Positions 1-8,852 of a stretch of 51,118 nt of DNA are shown in pieces; the stretch's first letter is position 1, and each line of letters opens with the position of its first letter. Source of the DNA: Nitrospira sp. Lineage in GTDB: Bacteria; Nitrospirota; Nitrospiria; Nitrospirales; Nitrospiraceae. The translations under genes were made by a program, and so were the position numbers. A model generated the notes under the pieces. It was not told the DNA's origin. It saw nothing but the letters and a program-made list of their open reading frames with translations, and searched no databases. The DNA lies in NCBI GenBank assembly GCA_024331045.1, contig JANDJC010000005.1:1-51118 (forward strand), written 5' to 3'.

Positions 1-563
1 GGTGCATCGGCGATGTTCGGGGCCTATGTTCGGTCTCTCCAACGCAATCGCATATTCGGGCACGATGGTGTCCGCGAAATCGCCACAACAATCTAACATC
101 AGAAATGTGCTTGGTCCTTCCAGGGGCTTTCCAAATAGATGGACGTCCAAGGGAGTGGTGAAGACAATGGTGTCGAGAAGAGGGGGGTGAGGTGCTGCGC
201 CTGCTCCATCATCTGGCATCTAGCCCAAGCTGGCGTAAGCCCTGCCCTCTCTATCATCACGCCATTCGTCATTGTTGCCGACCGGCTGCGCCAAACAGTG
301 TGTGAAAGCGGAATGCTCAACGACTGGGTTGAGGAGGACGTTTGGCGCTAGACCAACGAGCGAATCGGCACCGTGCAGACGGTTCAGGGTTGCGAAGCTC
401 AAGTAGTGATTCTCGTTGGGGGCGCGCCTCACCTGGCACAAACCGGGGCTCGTGGCTGGGCTGGGGGCGACCGAACTGGCTGAATGGGGCAGTGAGTCGC
501 GCAAAGGAGGTGACCTATGTCGTGGGTAACAGACGACTCTGGGGGGAAGCGGGGATGTTTTGA
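1..563 (+). pseudogene. Superfamily 1 (DNA2/NAM7-type) helicase, C-terminal remnant, frameshifted
   Basis: The C-terminal half of a UvrD/DNA2-like helicase is readable only by changing frame. Frame 2 (to about 150) gives HRRCSGPMFGLSNAIAY, a typical segment of the family. Frame 1 (about 180-465) gives SIITPFVIVADRLRQ and, after an in-frame TAG at 349-351, ERIGTVQTVQGCEAQVVI, which is motif V-like. Frame 3 (about 465-563) gives AVSRAKEVTYVVGNRRLW, the motif VI arginine region, and ends at TGA 561-563. There are therefore at least two frameshifts and one nonsense codon. The 5' part lies outside the window. Intact proteins of this kind are ATP-dependent nucleic-acid helicases, often in mobile or defence-related loci. 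The family call is from remembered motifs; the broken state is directly visible. Confidence 0.8.
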
Positions 564-999
564 TGTTTAGATAAACGACTCCCCCATCATGAGCCGCAGG
601 AAGTAGCAATGTGCGGGGCCATTTTTCGGTCGTTCGGGATTAGCTCCCCTTGGTTGGAGTCGGTTTTAGTCGTACCCGTTTCTGGCTCAGTGACTCACTA
701 CAAAAAAGCGAGGTCGGAGTCAAATTCCAACACATCTGTATATCTGCCTGTAAATCTGTTGGACCACCACGTCGGACTTTGTGAGAACCAGGTGTTCCGT
801 CCAATTTTCTCCAGTTCGACTTTATCGCGGTGTACACCCTCCAAGTTATGATTTGGGACATTGCGATTCATTGACGCTTCTGGCAATGGTTGTGTATAAG
901 AAAGTCGCGTGCCAGGTCGTGCCAGGTATTGGTTCGAGGTCATCCACCTCGTGCCGTACTGTGCCTCAGGCACACTCCACGAGCACACGGAATAACAAA
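564..999. other. Intergenic, no gene recognised
   Basis: About 436 bases between the helicase remnant and the DsbA-like gene. It is visibly more AT-rich than the flanking genes. Short open frames on both strands (609-851 +, 640-861 -, 698-988 -) have no recognisable motif, signal peptide or good ribosome-binding site. It may hold further decayed sequence belonging to the helicase locus and the promoter of the next gene. Confidence 0.5.
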
Positions 1000-1644
1000 A
1001 TGTTTATGCGATGGCGGTTGACATGGTTGGGACTGACGATTGCGACGACCGTGGGGTGCGGCTGCTTCGGGCTGGCGTCGGTCTCTGCCGCTGAGTCGGA
1101 TGTGCGGATCAGGGGGCAGGCGAATGCACCGGTGACGTTGATCGAATACTCAGATTTTACCTGCGGGTACTGTGTCAAGTTCTTCAAGGAAACCTGGCCA
1201 CGCCTTCAGGCCCATTATGTTGAAACGGGCAAGGTGCGGTTTCTGTATCGGGACTTTCCGCGCGCCGATCAGGGGCCCGGCTTCGATGCCGCGATGGCAG
1301 CCCGCTGCGCCGGTGCCCAGGGCAAGTATTGGGCGATGCATGATCGCCTGTTTGGAGAAGGGGGGCGGCTTGCCACAACCGTGTATGCCCGCCACGCTGC
1401 GGCGATCGGTTTGGACGTCGCTGCTTTTACCCAGTGTGTGAAGGACGGGCGCTATGCCCAGGCGATTTTTGAAGATCGGCAAGAGGCCAATCGCTGGGGC
1501 TTTCGGGGCACGCCCGGCTTTATCCTCCATCGGACGAACAGGGAACCAAGCGAAAAGGAGCCGGCGATTGCCATTCCGGGGGCGTTCCCCTTTGAGATGT
1601 TTGCGGAAGAGATCGACCGGTTGCTTGCCGGTTCAGGGCGTTAA
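1000..1644 (+). CDS. DsbA-family thiol:disulfide oxidoreductase, exported
   Basis: A 214-residue periplasmic thioredoxin-fold protein. Residues 1-31 form a signal peptide (hydrophobic core around 8-28, ending ASVSAAES). The active site C55-G-Y-C58 follows TLIEYSDF, the usual start of the Thioredoxin_4/DsbA group, and a cis-proline loop RGTPGF lies near the C-terminus. Helical-insert residues between them fit the DsbA fold. It probably forms, breaks or isomerises disulfides in exported proteins, and may serve the many secreted cytochromes of this organism. The open frame continues upstream to 781, but the ATG at 1000 (or ATG 1006) gives a proper signal peptide, so the longer form is unlikely. 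The ribosome-binding site is weak. The exact redox partner cannot be told from sequence. Confidence 0.85.
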   Translation: MFMRWRLTWLGLTIATTVGCGCFGLASVSAAESDVRIRGQANAPVTLIEYSDFTCGYCVKFFKETWPRLQAHYVETGKVRFLYRDFPRADQGPGFDAAMAARCAGAQGKYWAMHDRLFGEGGRLATTVYARHAAAIGLDVAAFTQCVKDGRYAQAIFEDRQEANRWGFRGTPGFILHRTNREPSEKEPAIAIPGAFPFEMFAEEIDRLLAGSGR

Positions 1645-1649
1645 CGGGT

Positions 1650-1686
1650 AGAACCCCTAAAGGCACTGGTATCAGAGGGGGGTTCT
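1650..1686 (+). promoter_or_regulatory. Hairpin ahead of the zinc-ribbon gene, overlaps its RBS
   Basis: AGAACCCCT (1650-1658) can pair with AGGGG-GG-TTCT (1676-1686), leaving two unpaired G. The 3' arm contains the AGGGGGG that would be the ribosome-binding site for the GTG at 1691. It could be a terminator of the upstream gene (no T-run follows) or could occlude translation of the downstream gene. The function is inferred. Confidence 0.4.
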
Positions 1687-1690
1687 CCGC

Positions 1691-2029
1691 GTGGCCGTCA
1701 TCGAGAAGAACTTCGAGGGTCAGTGGTACTTTACGTCCGTAACCGATAGGATTTCTATGACATCATCACAGTCATTCTGGCCTGTGTCCCATCGCGACGA
1801 AGATTTTTGGGTGTGTATGTCCTGTCTGGGCGAGGTGTTCTATCGGAAGATTCCCATGCCGGACTGCCCGTCGTGTCATGGGGTCTCGACCTATGAAGGC
1901 TTTTCCCTTGAGGCTATTCGGGATTGGGGGACAGAGGAGTTGATTGCGAAGGCGGTCGCGGCGCAAGAGGAGGCGCAGGCCGCGGCTTCCTCTGTCGAAT
2001 CCTCTTCGCCGGTTGAAGCGGCGGATTGA
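1691..2029 (+). CDS. Small zinc-ribbon protein, function unknown
   Basis: A 112-residue cytoplasmic protein whose only recognisable element is a zinc ribbon, C42-x2-C45-x13-C59-x2-C62 (CMSC ... CPSC), followed by an acidic, alanine-rich helical tail (about 85-112). No enzyme motif is visible. Such knuckles often bind nucleic acid or mediate protein contacts. Two starts are possible: GTG 1691 with AGGGGGG eight bases upstream, or ATG 1757 with AGGA five bases upstream, which would give 90 residues and still keep all four cysteines. Its stop codon TGA (2027-2029) overlaps the TTG start of the aldehyde dehydrogenase, so the two are probably translationally coupled. I do not recognise the family by name. 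Confidence 0.65.
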   Translation: MAVIEKNFEGQWYFTSVTDRISMTSSQSFWPVSHRDEDFWVCMSCLGEVFYRKIPMPDCPSCHGVSTYEGFSLEAIRDWGTEELIAKAVAAQEEAQAAASSVESSSPVEAAD

Positions 2030-3528
2030 TCTCGCCGCTTGAAGTGGCAAATTGCGTGGATGAGGTAGCACTCAACGAGTCGCTTGTGCAGGACGTCCGG
2101 CGCTTTCTTATTCACGGCCAATGGAAGCAAGGCGAGCGAATGGCGCCCGTGGTGAATCCCTTTACGGGGGAGACGATCGCCATGGTGGCTCAAGCGTCGG
2201 AAAACGATCTCGAAGAGGCCATTGTCTCCTCGGTCGAGGCGGCGCCGGTTATGGCCAGTCTGCCCGGCCATGCGCGGTATACCATTCTCCAACAGCTGGC
2301 TGCCCTGCTTTCTCAACGGTATGACGAGCTAGCGTCCTTGATCACTGCTGAGGCGGGAAAGCCGATCACGGACGCCAGGCGTGAAGTTGGGCGGGCAATC
2401 CAGACCTTCACGGTCGCCGCCGAGGAGGCCAAGCGGATCAGCGGCGAGGTGATTCCCTTAGATTGGACACCGGGGACGGAGTCCTACGTCGGGATCCTCC
2501 GGCGGTTTCCCATTGGGCCAGTTCTCGGCATCACCCCCTTTAATTTTCCGCTCAACTTGGTGGCCCACAAGGTGGCGCCGGCGCTGGCCGCCGGCAATCC
2601 AATTCTCATCAAACCGGCTCCGCAGACGCCGTTGACCGCCTTGCGGTTGGGAGAATTGGCGCTAGAGGCTGGGCTTCCGCCCGGAGGGCTCAATGTCGTG
2701 CCCTGCGACAATGTGCTGGCGGAACGGTTGGTGGTCGATCCGCGCTTTAAGCTCTTGAGTTTTACTGGCAGCGCCGCAGTGGGCTGGATGCTCAAGGCCA
2801 AGTGTGGCAAGAAAAAGGTAGTGTTGGAATTGGGAGGCAACGCCGGCGTGATCGTTGAACCTGATGCCGATCTGGATCTGGCGGCTAAACGGTGCGCTGC
2901 CGGTGGCTTCGGCTACGCCGGGCAGACTTGCATTTCCGTCCAACGGGTGTTTGTGCACCAGTCGGTAGCGGATCCGTTTACGACCAAATTGCTCATGCAC
3001 GTCGCGCGGTTGAAGGCCGGAGATCCCACGGACGAGACGACCACTATCGGCCCGTTGATCGATCATGCTGCCGCCCATCGTGTGGAAAGCTGGATTAACG
3101 AAGCTGTGGCGGCGGGAGCGCGGGTGTTGCTGGGAGGCAGGCGGATGGGATCAGTGGTGGAGGCGACCGTTCTCTCGAACGTGAAGCCCGACATGAAGGT
3201 GTCATGTCAGGAGGTGTTCGGTCCGGTTGTGACGGTGACGCCGTACAATCGATTTAGTGAGGCGGTTGCCCTGCTCAATCAATCCGATTACGGATTGCAA
3301 GCCGGCGTGTTCACGAAAGACATCAACAAAATCTTTTACGCGTTTCGTCATCTAGAAGTGGGGGCTGTGCTCGCCAACGAAATTCCGACGTTTCGTTCGG
3401 ATCATATGCCCTATGGCGGGGTGAAGGACTCTGGCCTGGGCCGTGAGGGGGTGCGGTCTGCGATAGAAGAAATGACGGAACAGAAATTGTTGGTTGTGAA
3501 TGTTCGAGACCCAGACACGCCGGTCTAA
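2026..3528 (+). CDS. NAD(P)-dependent aldehyde dehydrogenase
   Basis: A 500-residue ALDH-superfamily enzyme, normal full length, oxidising an aldehyde to the acid. Visible elements are the oxyanion Asn in PFN173FP, the cofactor lysine K196 in ILIK, the nucleotide-loop FTGSAAVG (about 247-253), the general base E268 in LELGGN and the catalytic thiol C302 in GQTC. The C-terminal PYGGVKDSGLGREG motif is intact. The overall pattern (YAGQTCISVQRV) resembles lactaldehyde, succinate-semialdehyde or GapN-like members, so the substrate is not assignable. The gene is adjacent to the arginine-agmatine-putrescine genes, which hints at, but does not prove, a role in polyamine or gamma-aminobutyraldehyde oxidation. 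Start: TTG 2026 overlaps the upstream stop; GTG 2044 or GTG 2056 are alternatives. Confidence 0.9.
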   Translation: MISPLEVANCVDEVALNESLVQDVRRFLIHGQWKQGERMAPVVNPFTGETIAMVAQASENDLEEAIVSSVEAAPVMASLPGHARYTILQQLAALLSQRYDELASLITAEAGKPITDARREVGRAIQTFTVAAEEAKRISGEVIPLDWTPGTESYVGILRRFPIGPVLGITPFNFPLNLVAHKVAPALAAGNPILIKPAPQTPLTALRLGELALEAGLPPGGLNVVPCDNVLAERLVVDPRFKLLSFTGSAAVGWMLKAKCGKKKVVLELGGNAGVIVEPDADLDLAAKRCAAGGFGYAGQTCISVQRVFVHQSVADPFTTKLLMHVARLKAGDPTDETTTIGPLIDHAAAHRVESWINEAVAAGARVLLGGRRMGSVVEATVLSNVKPDMKVSCQEVFGPVVTVTPYNRFSEAVALLNQSDYGLQAGVFTKDINKIFYAFRHLEVGAVLANEIPTFRSDHMPYGGVKDSGLGREGVRSAIEEMTEQKLLVVNVRDPDTPV

Positions 3529-3606
3529 AAATTTGTAAAAAATGGTTTGTGATGTTGCGAAGCGCCGTCATTCTTGATACAAAAACACGCTCTGTGTAGG
3601 AACTCG

Positions 3607-3633
3607 ATCCGATCCTGCTAGGTGGGATCGGAT
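3607..3633. repeat. Inverted repeat in ALDH-ArgDC gap
   Basis: ATCCGATCC (3607-3615) and GGATCGGAT (3625-3633) form a perfect 9-bp stem with a 9-base loop. It has no T-run behind it. It lies 79 bases after the aldehyde dehydrogenase stop and 80 bases before the decarboxylase start, so it could be a terminator or an operator/attenuator for the polyamine genes. Confidence 0.45.
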
Positions 3634-3713
3634 TTCCACGAAAAAGCCTCACCGACAGCTCGAACGTCTGGGCGGCTCAATCATTATCACTGAATTAATC
3701 GAGAGGGGTGACG

Positions 3714-4283
3714 ATGGTACCAACACATATGTTTCTGACCAGAGGTGTGGGGGTTCACAAGGAAAAGTTGGCTTCGTTCGAGGAGGCGTTGCGCAGTGCC
3801 GGAGTGGCCTACTGTAATCTCGTCAGTGTCTCTTCTATCCTGCCTCCGAACTGTAAGATCATCTCGCGCAAGCGAGGAGAAAAACTGTTGAGCCCAGGTG
3901 AGATCACGTTCTGTGTCATGGCCCGGTCTGAAACCAATGAGCGAAACCGTCTAATTTCCGCGTCGGTCGGCCTTGCCAAACCAACGGACCGCAACAGCTA
4001 TGGTTATTTATCCGAGCATCACGCCTACGGCGAGACAGATGAAGAGACTGGTGAGTACACGGAAGATCTCGCCGCGCAGATGTTGGCCACCACCCTGGGT
4101 CTTGAGTTCGATCCCAACGTGGCCTGGAAGGAACGGGAACAGGTGTTTAAGATGGGTGGCAAGATCGTCAAGACTTCCAACATCACCCAGTCGGCCATTG
4201 GCAAGGCCGGGAAGTGGACGACGGTCATCGCGCTGGCGGTCTTCATTCCGGGTGAAAATGTAGCCAAGCGACATCGCCGGTAA
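3714..4283 (+). CDS. pdaD: Pyruvoyl-dependent arginine decarboxylase
   Basis: A 189-residue proenzyme that cleaves itself and decarboxylates arginine to agmatine. The hallmark is NLVSVS40-S41ILPP: in this family the chain breaks between the two serines, and the second becomes the N-terminal pyruvoyl group of the alpha subunit. The downstream region has the expected GEITFCVMA strand and the conserved [11 protein letters not shown] segment. Length matches PvlArgDC. The ATG at 3714 is preferred because GAGAGGGG ends six bases upstream; GTG 3708 would overlap the Shine-Dalgarno. The next gene is an agmatinase, so the pair makes a complete arginine to putrescine route that needs no pyridoxal phosphate. 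This enzyme type is best known from archaea and some bacterial lineages. Confidence 0.93.
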   Translation: MVPTHMFLTRGVGVHKEKLASFEEALRSAGVAYCNLVSVSSILPPNCKIISRKRGEKLLSPGEITFCVMARSETNERNRLISASVGLAKPTDRNSYGYLSEHHAYGETDEETGEYTEDLAAQMLATTLGLEFDPNVAWKEREQVFKMGGKIVKTSNITQSAIGKAGKWTTVIALAVFIPGENVAKRHRR

Positions 4284-4354
4284 GCGGCTGGCTTCTTCAG
4301 GTGCGCTGATCCGCCGTATGACATGCTCCTCGTGATCATCACAAGGCCGATGCC

Positions 4355-5305
4355 ATGACGTTACCTACTGGATGGGAAGGGCCAGAATCCAATTTTCTTG
4401 GGCTCGAGGAGCCCTGGTGTCATCCGGACCAGGCTGGGGTCTATGTCTTGCCCATTCCCTACGAACATACCTCCAGTTATGTGCGCGGTTCTGATCGAGG
4501 GCCTTCTGCCATTCTGGAGGCGTCGCGCCAGGTTGAGTTGTACGACGAACAACTGCGGTGTGAGTCGTTTCGCGAGTGGGGCGGCATTGCGACGGCGTCG
4601 GCGCTAGATCTTGGAGGCCAGGTGGATCGAGCTGCGGTTGATGCTATTGAGCGGTTTGTGCGTCCGCATGTTGACAGGGGGCGGTTTGTGGTCACGTTGA
4701 CAGGCGAACACACCGGTGCGCTGGGGGCGATCAGGGCCCATGCCCGACGGTATTCCAATCTGTGCGTGGTGCAGATTGATGCCCACGGCGATCTGCGGGA
4801 AGCCTATCAGGGCAATCCGTATAGCCACGCCAGTGTCATGGCACGAGTGGTGGAAGACGGCCATCGGTTGGTCCAGGTCGGGGTCCGATCGATTTGCCAG
4901 GAAGAGCGGCGGCGCCTGGACGAGACGGATCAAATCACAACATTTTTCGCGGCGTCTATTCTAGACCCGGCTGGTCCCTATGAGGGGAAGGCAACTCGAT
5001 GGATTCCCGATGTCGTGGCCGCCTGCCCGGGCCCCGTGTACCTCACCTTTGATTGCGATGGGTTGGATCCCTCGCTGGTCCCCGCGCTAGGGACCCCGGA
5101 GCCAGGCGGTTTGGGGTGGTATGAGACCCTAAACCTTGTTGCCGCCCTCGCTGCCGGTCCCGGTATTGTGGGAATGGACGTGAGCGAAATGACCCCTATT
5201 GAAGGACTGGTTGCCCCGCAGTTTTGTATCGCTCGCCTGATCTACCGCATGCTCGGCCGCATCAAGGCTGCAAAGCTTGTCGGCAGAACCTCTCCTGTTT
5301 CGTGA
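4355..5305 (+). CDS. speB: Agmatinase (ureohydrolase family)
   Basis: A 316-residue cytoplasmic ureohydrolase expected to split agmatine into putrescine and urea with a binuclear Mn centre. Metal ligands are visible: H119 in TGEHT, the D142-A-H144-G-D146 motif (VQIDAHGD), and D233-C-D235 in TFDCDGLDPS. The final conserved acid is in GMDVSEMTPIEG. The substrate loop (PYSHASVMAR) fits agmatinase rather than arginase. It starts at ATG 4355, 71 bases after the arginine decarboxylase, and the two almost certainly work in sequence. Formiminoglutamase-type activity is a less likely alternative given the neighbour. Confidence 0.92.
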   Translation: MTLPTGWEGPESNFLGLEEPWCHPDQAGVYVLPIPYEHTSSYVRGSDRGPSAILEASRQVELYDEQLRCESFREWGGIATASALDLGGQVDRAAVDAIERFVRPHVDRGRFVVTLTGEHTGALGAIRAHARRYSNLCVVQIDAHGDLREAYQGNPYSHASVMARVVEDGHRLVQVGVRSICQEERRRLDETDQITTFFAASILDPAGPYEGKATRWIPDVVAACPGPVYLTFDCDGLDPSLVPALGTPEPGGLGWYETLNLVAALAAGPGIVGMDVSEMTPIEGLVAPQFCIARLIYRMLGRIKAAKLVGRTSPVS

Positions 5306-5335
5306 AGACCTCGTGCCATCGCTGCGAGATTGCCC

Positions 5336-6046
5336 GTGACGGTCTCCATTCGCATCAACAAGTTTTTTACCGAACAAGGCATCTGCTCCCGGCGTGAGGC
5401 GGATCGCTTAATTGAGTCGGGATCGATCACGATCAATGGGCGGGTGGCCAAACTGGGTGACCGGGTGAGTCGCTCGGACGTGATCGCCCGCGATGGGCAG
5501 GTGATCCCATGGGGGAGGGTGACCGTTTACCTCAAGTATCACAAGCCGGTTGGAGTGGTTACGACGAGTGAGTCCCATGTGCCACGGAATATCATCGCGG
5601 AAATCGGCTATCCGGAGCGGATCTTTCCCATTGGACGGTTGGACAAGGATTCGTCTGGCTTGCTCTTGTTGACGAACGACGGTGACATTGTCAATCCAAT
5701 CCTTCGCACCGAATTTGGTCATGAACGGGAGTATGTTGTTGAAGTAGACCGGCCATTCGATCGACGGTTTCTCGCTCAAATGGCTGGAGGTGTGGAAGTG
5801 CTTGGCAGGATGACGAAACCCTGCACGGTCTTGCCGGTTGGCCCCCGGCGGTTTCGTATTATTCTAACGGAGGGACGCAATCGCCAAATCAGGCGGATGT
5901 GTTCGGCGTTGGGCTATCGGGTGAAAAGCCTGCATCGTGTGCGTATCATGCACATTACCATCGACGGACTTGCAGTTGGAGAGTGGCGGGAGTTGACGAG
6001 GCTGGAGCGGGAGCGCCTCTTAAAAGCCGTGGGGAGATCACAGTGA
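5336..6046 (+). CDS. rluF: RluF/RsuA-family RNA pseudouridine synthase
   Basis: A 236-residue RNA-modifying enzyme with an N-terminal S4 RNA-binding domain (about 4-60, RINKFFTEQGICSRREADRL) and a RsuA-type catalytic domain. The catalytic aspartate is D103 in GRLDKDSSGLLLLTNDGD, and the closing motif EGRNRQIRRMCSALGY is intact. The pattern matches RluF (23S rRNA uridine near 2604) more closely than RsuA or RluB, though the exact target is an inference. Starts at GTG 5336 or TTG 5330; both are only about 25-30 bases after the agmatinase stop, so it may share the polyamine transcript. It ends convergently with the LysR gene. Confidence 0.88.
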   Translation: MTVSIRINKFFTEQGICSRREADRLIESGSITINGRVAKLGDRVSRSDVIARDGQVIPWGRVTVYLKYHKPVGVVTTSESHVPRNIIAEIGYPERIFPIGRLDKDSSGLLLLTNDGDIVNPILRTEFGHEREYVVEVDRPFDRRFLAQMAGGVEVLGRMTKPCTVLPVGPRRFRIILTEGRNRQIRRMCSALGYRVKSLHRVRIMHITIDGLAVGEWRELTRLERERLLKAVGRSQ

Positions 6047-6131
6047 GGCCCCGCTTCATTTATTGGCATACACGTACTCGTCTCTTCTCTTGGTCGGACT
6101 GACGCTCCTACGCTGCCGGATCCCCAAGGCT

Positions 6132-7049
6132 TTAGTTAACTTCTCGCCTGGTGACGGTGAGTTCTCGCCGGGCGGCCTGCACGATGGCCAAGACTGCCGG
6201 GTGCTTCAGGCGTCGCTCCACCGTGATGGCATAAAAGTGCTGGGTCAGGCCGTCCAAACGGCCGATGATGGCAACCCGGTACTGACGACAGATTTCGTTC
6301 TCCATGGCGGAGATGCCGGGGAAAATGCCAAAGCCGTCTTGCCCGAATGCTTTGAGGGTTGCGCTATCATCGAACTCACCCACGATGGTTGGCTGGACTT
6401 GGTGATGGACCAGCCATTGGTCGATGGAGCGGCGAAGAACCGCGTCGGCGGTGGGAAGAAGCATGGGGGCACCGTGGAGCGAGTGAGGAAACCCCCGGCG
6501 ATAGCGAGCCGCCAGTCGGGAAGTCGCAAAGAGTGTTACGCCCGATTCACCGATCGGATGGCTATAGGCGTGGGCTTTAAAGTTCGGTGGCGCGGGGGTG
6601 TCGGAAATGACGAGGTCATATCGATGCATGGTGAGATCGGAGAGCAAACGGTGGAGTCGGTCTTCCTGACAAATGAGGTGCAGGGGTTGATCTAAGTGCA
6701 GTCCTGCCCGCAGGAGGTGATTGGCCAACGGCTTCGGGACCACGTGCGAGACTCCAACAACCAGTCTTGTCTGCTGGCCGTTCTCCCGCCCCTTGATGGT
6801 GTTCAGCAATTCTTGCCCCATAGCAAAAATGGCTTCCGCGTACCCAAAAACCACGTGTCCCATCTCGGTTAACGCAAGGCGGCGTCCGGACCGGACAAAC
6901 AGTTTTTCCCCCAACGCTTGTTCCAAGAGACGAATTTGCCCGCTGATCGTCGGCTGGGCAAGGCGAAGTTCTTCGCAAGCTTTGGCGACCGTGCCATGCT
7001 TGGCTACCGACCAAAAGTAGAGCAAGTGGTGGTAATTGAGCCATTCCAT
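6132..7049 (-). CDS. nhaR: LysR-family transcriptional regulator, NhaR-like
   Basis: A 305-residue DNA-binding regulator. Residues 1-62 carry the LysR winged helix-turn-helix (NYHHLLYFWSVAKHGTVAKA ... AQPTISGQIRLLEQ), followed by the linker helix and an effector domain containing LVVGVSHVVPKPLA and DLVISD, features typical of NhaR, which responds to Na+ and activates nhaA in enterobacteria. No nhaA lies here. It is divergent from the outer-membrane/ABC/HlyD cluster, with 194 bases between starts, so control of that cluster is the simplest inference. Start is ATG at 7049 (MEWLNYHH); the longer frame to 7115 adds no conserved sequence. Confidence 0.87.
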   Translation of the reverse strand: MEWLNYHHLLYFWSVAKHGTVAKACEELRLAQPTISGQIRLLEQALGEKLFVRSGRRLALTEMGHVVFGYAEAIFAMGQELLNTIKGRENGQQTRLVVGVSHVVPKPLANHLLRAGLHLDQPLHLICQEDRLHRLLSDLTMHRYDLVISDTPAPPNFKAHAYSHPIGESGVTLFATSRLAARYRRGFPHSLHGAPMLLPTADAVLRRSIDQWLVHHQVQPTIVGEFDDSATLKAFGQDGFGIFPGISAMENEICRQYRVAIIGRLDGLTQHFYAITVERRLKHPAVLAIVQAARRELTVTRREVN

Positions 7050-7243
7050 TGGACGATCGCTCGGGCCATTCCTGTGATGGCTTAGGAAAGCATCGGCTAA
7101 AGACCCAACAGCCACTATACATCGTCTTTCACGAAGATTCCAATCCGTTTTATCTATTTTTCATCAACGGGCCTTGGTTGCTAGTCTCGCCGCCGCACTC
7201 AAGAGTCATTCTGACATACCATAACGACGAAAGGAGCATCCTC

Positions 7244-8797
7244 GTGATTGCCCTGTTGCTGGTCGTGCTCATCCTATCCCCGATGATTGCGCGAGCAGAA
7301 GCAGTGAGCGAGCCGAGGAGTAGCCAACCTCAGCAGGTCCGTACTGGTCCTCTTACCATCGAAGAAGTTCTCGCCAGGATTGAGCTGACACATCCCCTCC
7401 TTCAGGCCACCGGCGTCGAGCGCATGAAGGCACGGGCGAAGATTCTGAAGGCACTTGGAGCCTGGGAGCCCACCCTCAAGAATATTACCGAGGTTGAACG
7501 GTACGAGACGTGGAATCTCACCACCTCTCCCTTTCTTCCCAATATTCAAACCGGCGGATTCAACGATACCAAGCTGGAGATTGGGCATCCGTGGGGATTC
7601 CGGATTCATGGGGGGATTCGAAATGGACTAGGGGATCGGATCAATCAGAGCGTCATTGCCATTATTCCCGACCTTCAACTGTTCTATCCTCAACAGCAAA
7701 TCATCCTGGGCGGGTCCTTTCAATTATTACGCGGATTGATCATCAATGAGGAGAATGCCGAGTTCCAGCAGGCTGAATTGGCGGGCCCTCTAGCCGAGGT
7801 GAAAGTAGCCCAGAAGCGACAGGATCTCTACTTGGCGGGAGCTATTCAGTACTGGGACTGGCAGGTGGCCGTCAAGCAGGCGGAGGTGCAGCGGCAGGCG
7901 TTACGGGTGGCAGAAGAGCGCTATGCGCAGATTGAGGGGCAGGCTAAGGCGGGCAAGGTTTCACCGTTGGATGTTGTTGAGCAGGGGCAGGAGGTCCAGC
8001 GGCGCAAGCAGGCGGCGATTGCGGCACAACGAAAGGTGGAGTTGGAGCAATACAAGTTGTCGTTGTTTCTCTGGGAGAATGGTGAGCCGGTGACGCCGCG
8101 GCCGGAGTGGGCGCCGGAGTTTCAGGGGGAAACCCCGTTGCCGACCGAAGAAGAGATTGCCGCCTACAAGGCGCAAGCCAAGGAGGATCGACCGGAAGTC
8201 CGGGCCCTATATATTGAAGCCAAGATGAAGGATATCGACCTCAAACTGGCCAAGAACAAACTACTCCCAAAGCTAATTTTAGAAGGAGGTCCGACCGAGG
8301 GGGCTACAGACTGGATTGTAGGAGTCGGTTATCGAACGGGGCTCCACTTTGAGATGCCGTTGTTCCAGCGGGAAGGTCGGGGAAAGGTCATGGCTGCGGA
8401 AGTGGGACTATCGCAGCTAGCGTTAAAACAGCAATATACGGAGCAACAGGTCACTTACGACGTGGATAACTGGATTTCAGCGATTGTGCGGGCCAGGGAC
8501 CGGGTTAGAGCCGCAACGGAATCATACAGGCTGGCCAAAGAGCTGGAAGCAGGCGAGATTAAGCGGTTCGACTTGGGACTGTCGAGCATTCTCTTTGTTA
8601 ACTTGCGGCAGCGTAATGTTGTGGATACGGCTTACCAACTGTATCGAGCGCAGGCCGACTATGCTGTGGCACGCGGCGGCCTCCTCTGGGCTATCGGAGC
8701 CCTGTCGAAGCCGGTGGCGGACGCGGTGATGGCAAAGTATGGAAATCCTCTGACAGCGGCGGGGATCAATGGCTACAAACAAGCGGGACGCGATTAG
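7244..8797 (+). CDS. TolC-family outer-membrane efflux protein, copy 1
   Basis: A 517-residue outer-membrane factor with two OEP repeats of long alpha-helical hairpins: ELAGPLAEVKVAQKRQDLYL and VARARDRVRAA-type segments are typical. It would form the trimeric channel-tunnel of a tripartite exporter. A signal peptide covers the first 20 or so residues (IALLLVVLILSPMIARAEA). The start is GTG 7244, seven bases after AAGGAG; the open frame extends upstream to 7049 but that would bury the signal peptide. It is the first of three tandem paralogues that all carry LTIEEVLARIELTHPLL near the mature N-terminus. Residues around 209-308 are encoded by DNA identical to copy 2. Confidence 0.88.
   Translation: MIALLLVVLILSPMIARAEAVSEPRSSQPQQVRTGPLTIEEVLARIELTHPLLQATGVERMKARAKILKALGAWEPTLKNITEVERYETWNLTTSPFLPNIQTGGFNDTKLEIGHPWGFRIHGGIRNGLGDRINQSVIAIIPDLQLFYPQQQIILGGSFQLLRGLIINEENAEFQQAELAGPLAEVKVAQKRQDLYLAGAIQYWDWQVAVKQAEVQRQALRVAEERYAQIEGQAKAGKVSPLDVVEQGQEVQRRKQAAIAAQRKVELEQYKLSLFLWENGEPVTPRPEWAPEFQGETPLPTEEEIAAYKAQAKEDRPEVRALYIEAKMKDIDLKLAKNKLLPKLILEGGPTEGATDWIVGVGYRTGLHFEMPLFQREGRGKVMAAEVGLSQLALKQQYTEQQVTYDVDNWISAIVRARDRVRAATESYRLAKELEAGEIKRFDLGLSSILFVNLRQRNVVDTAYQLYRAQADYAVARGGLLWAIGALSKPVADAVMAKYGNPLTAAGINGYKQAGRD
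7868..8166 (+). repeat. 299-bp perfect direct repeat, copy 1
   Basis: Base-for-base identical to 9495-9793 by eye, at an offset of 1627 bases, inside copy 1 of the TolC-family genes. Flanking sequence is clearly diverged at the nucleotide level, which points to recent gene conversion or selection against change in this tract. Confidence 0.9.
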
Positions 8798-8852
8798 GTC
8801 GTTGCTTTTGTCTCGGTTAGTAAAGGGGTTCCTTTTAAGGGGGAGCAGTCTC

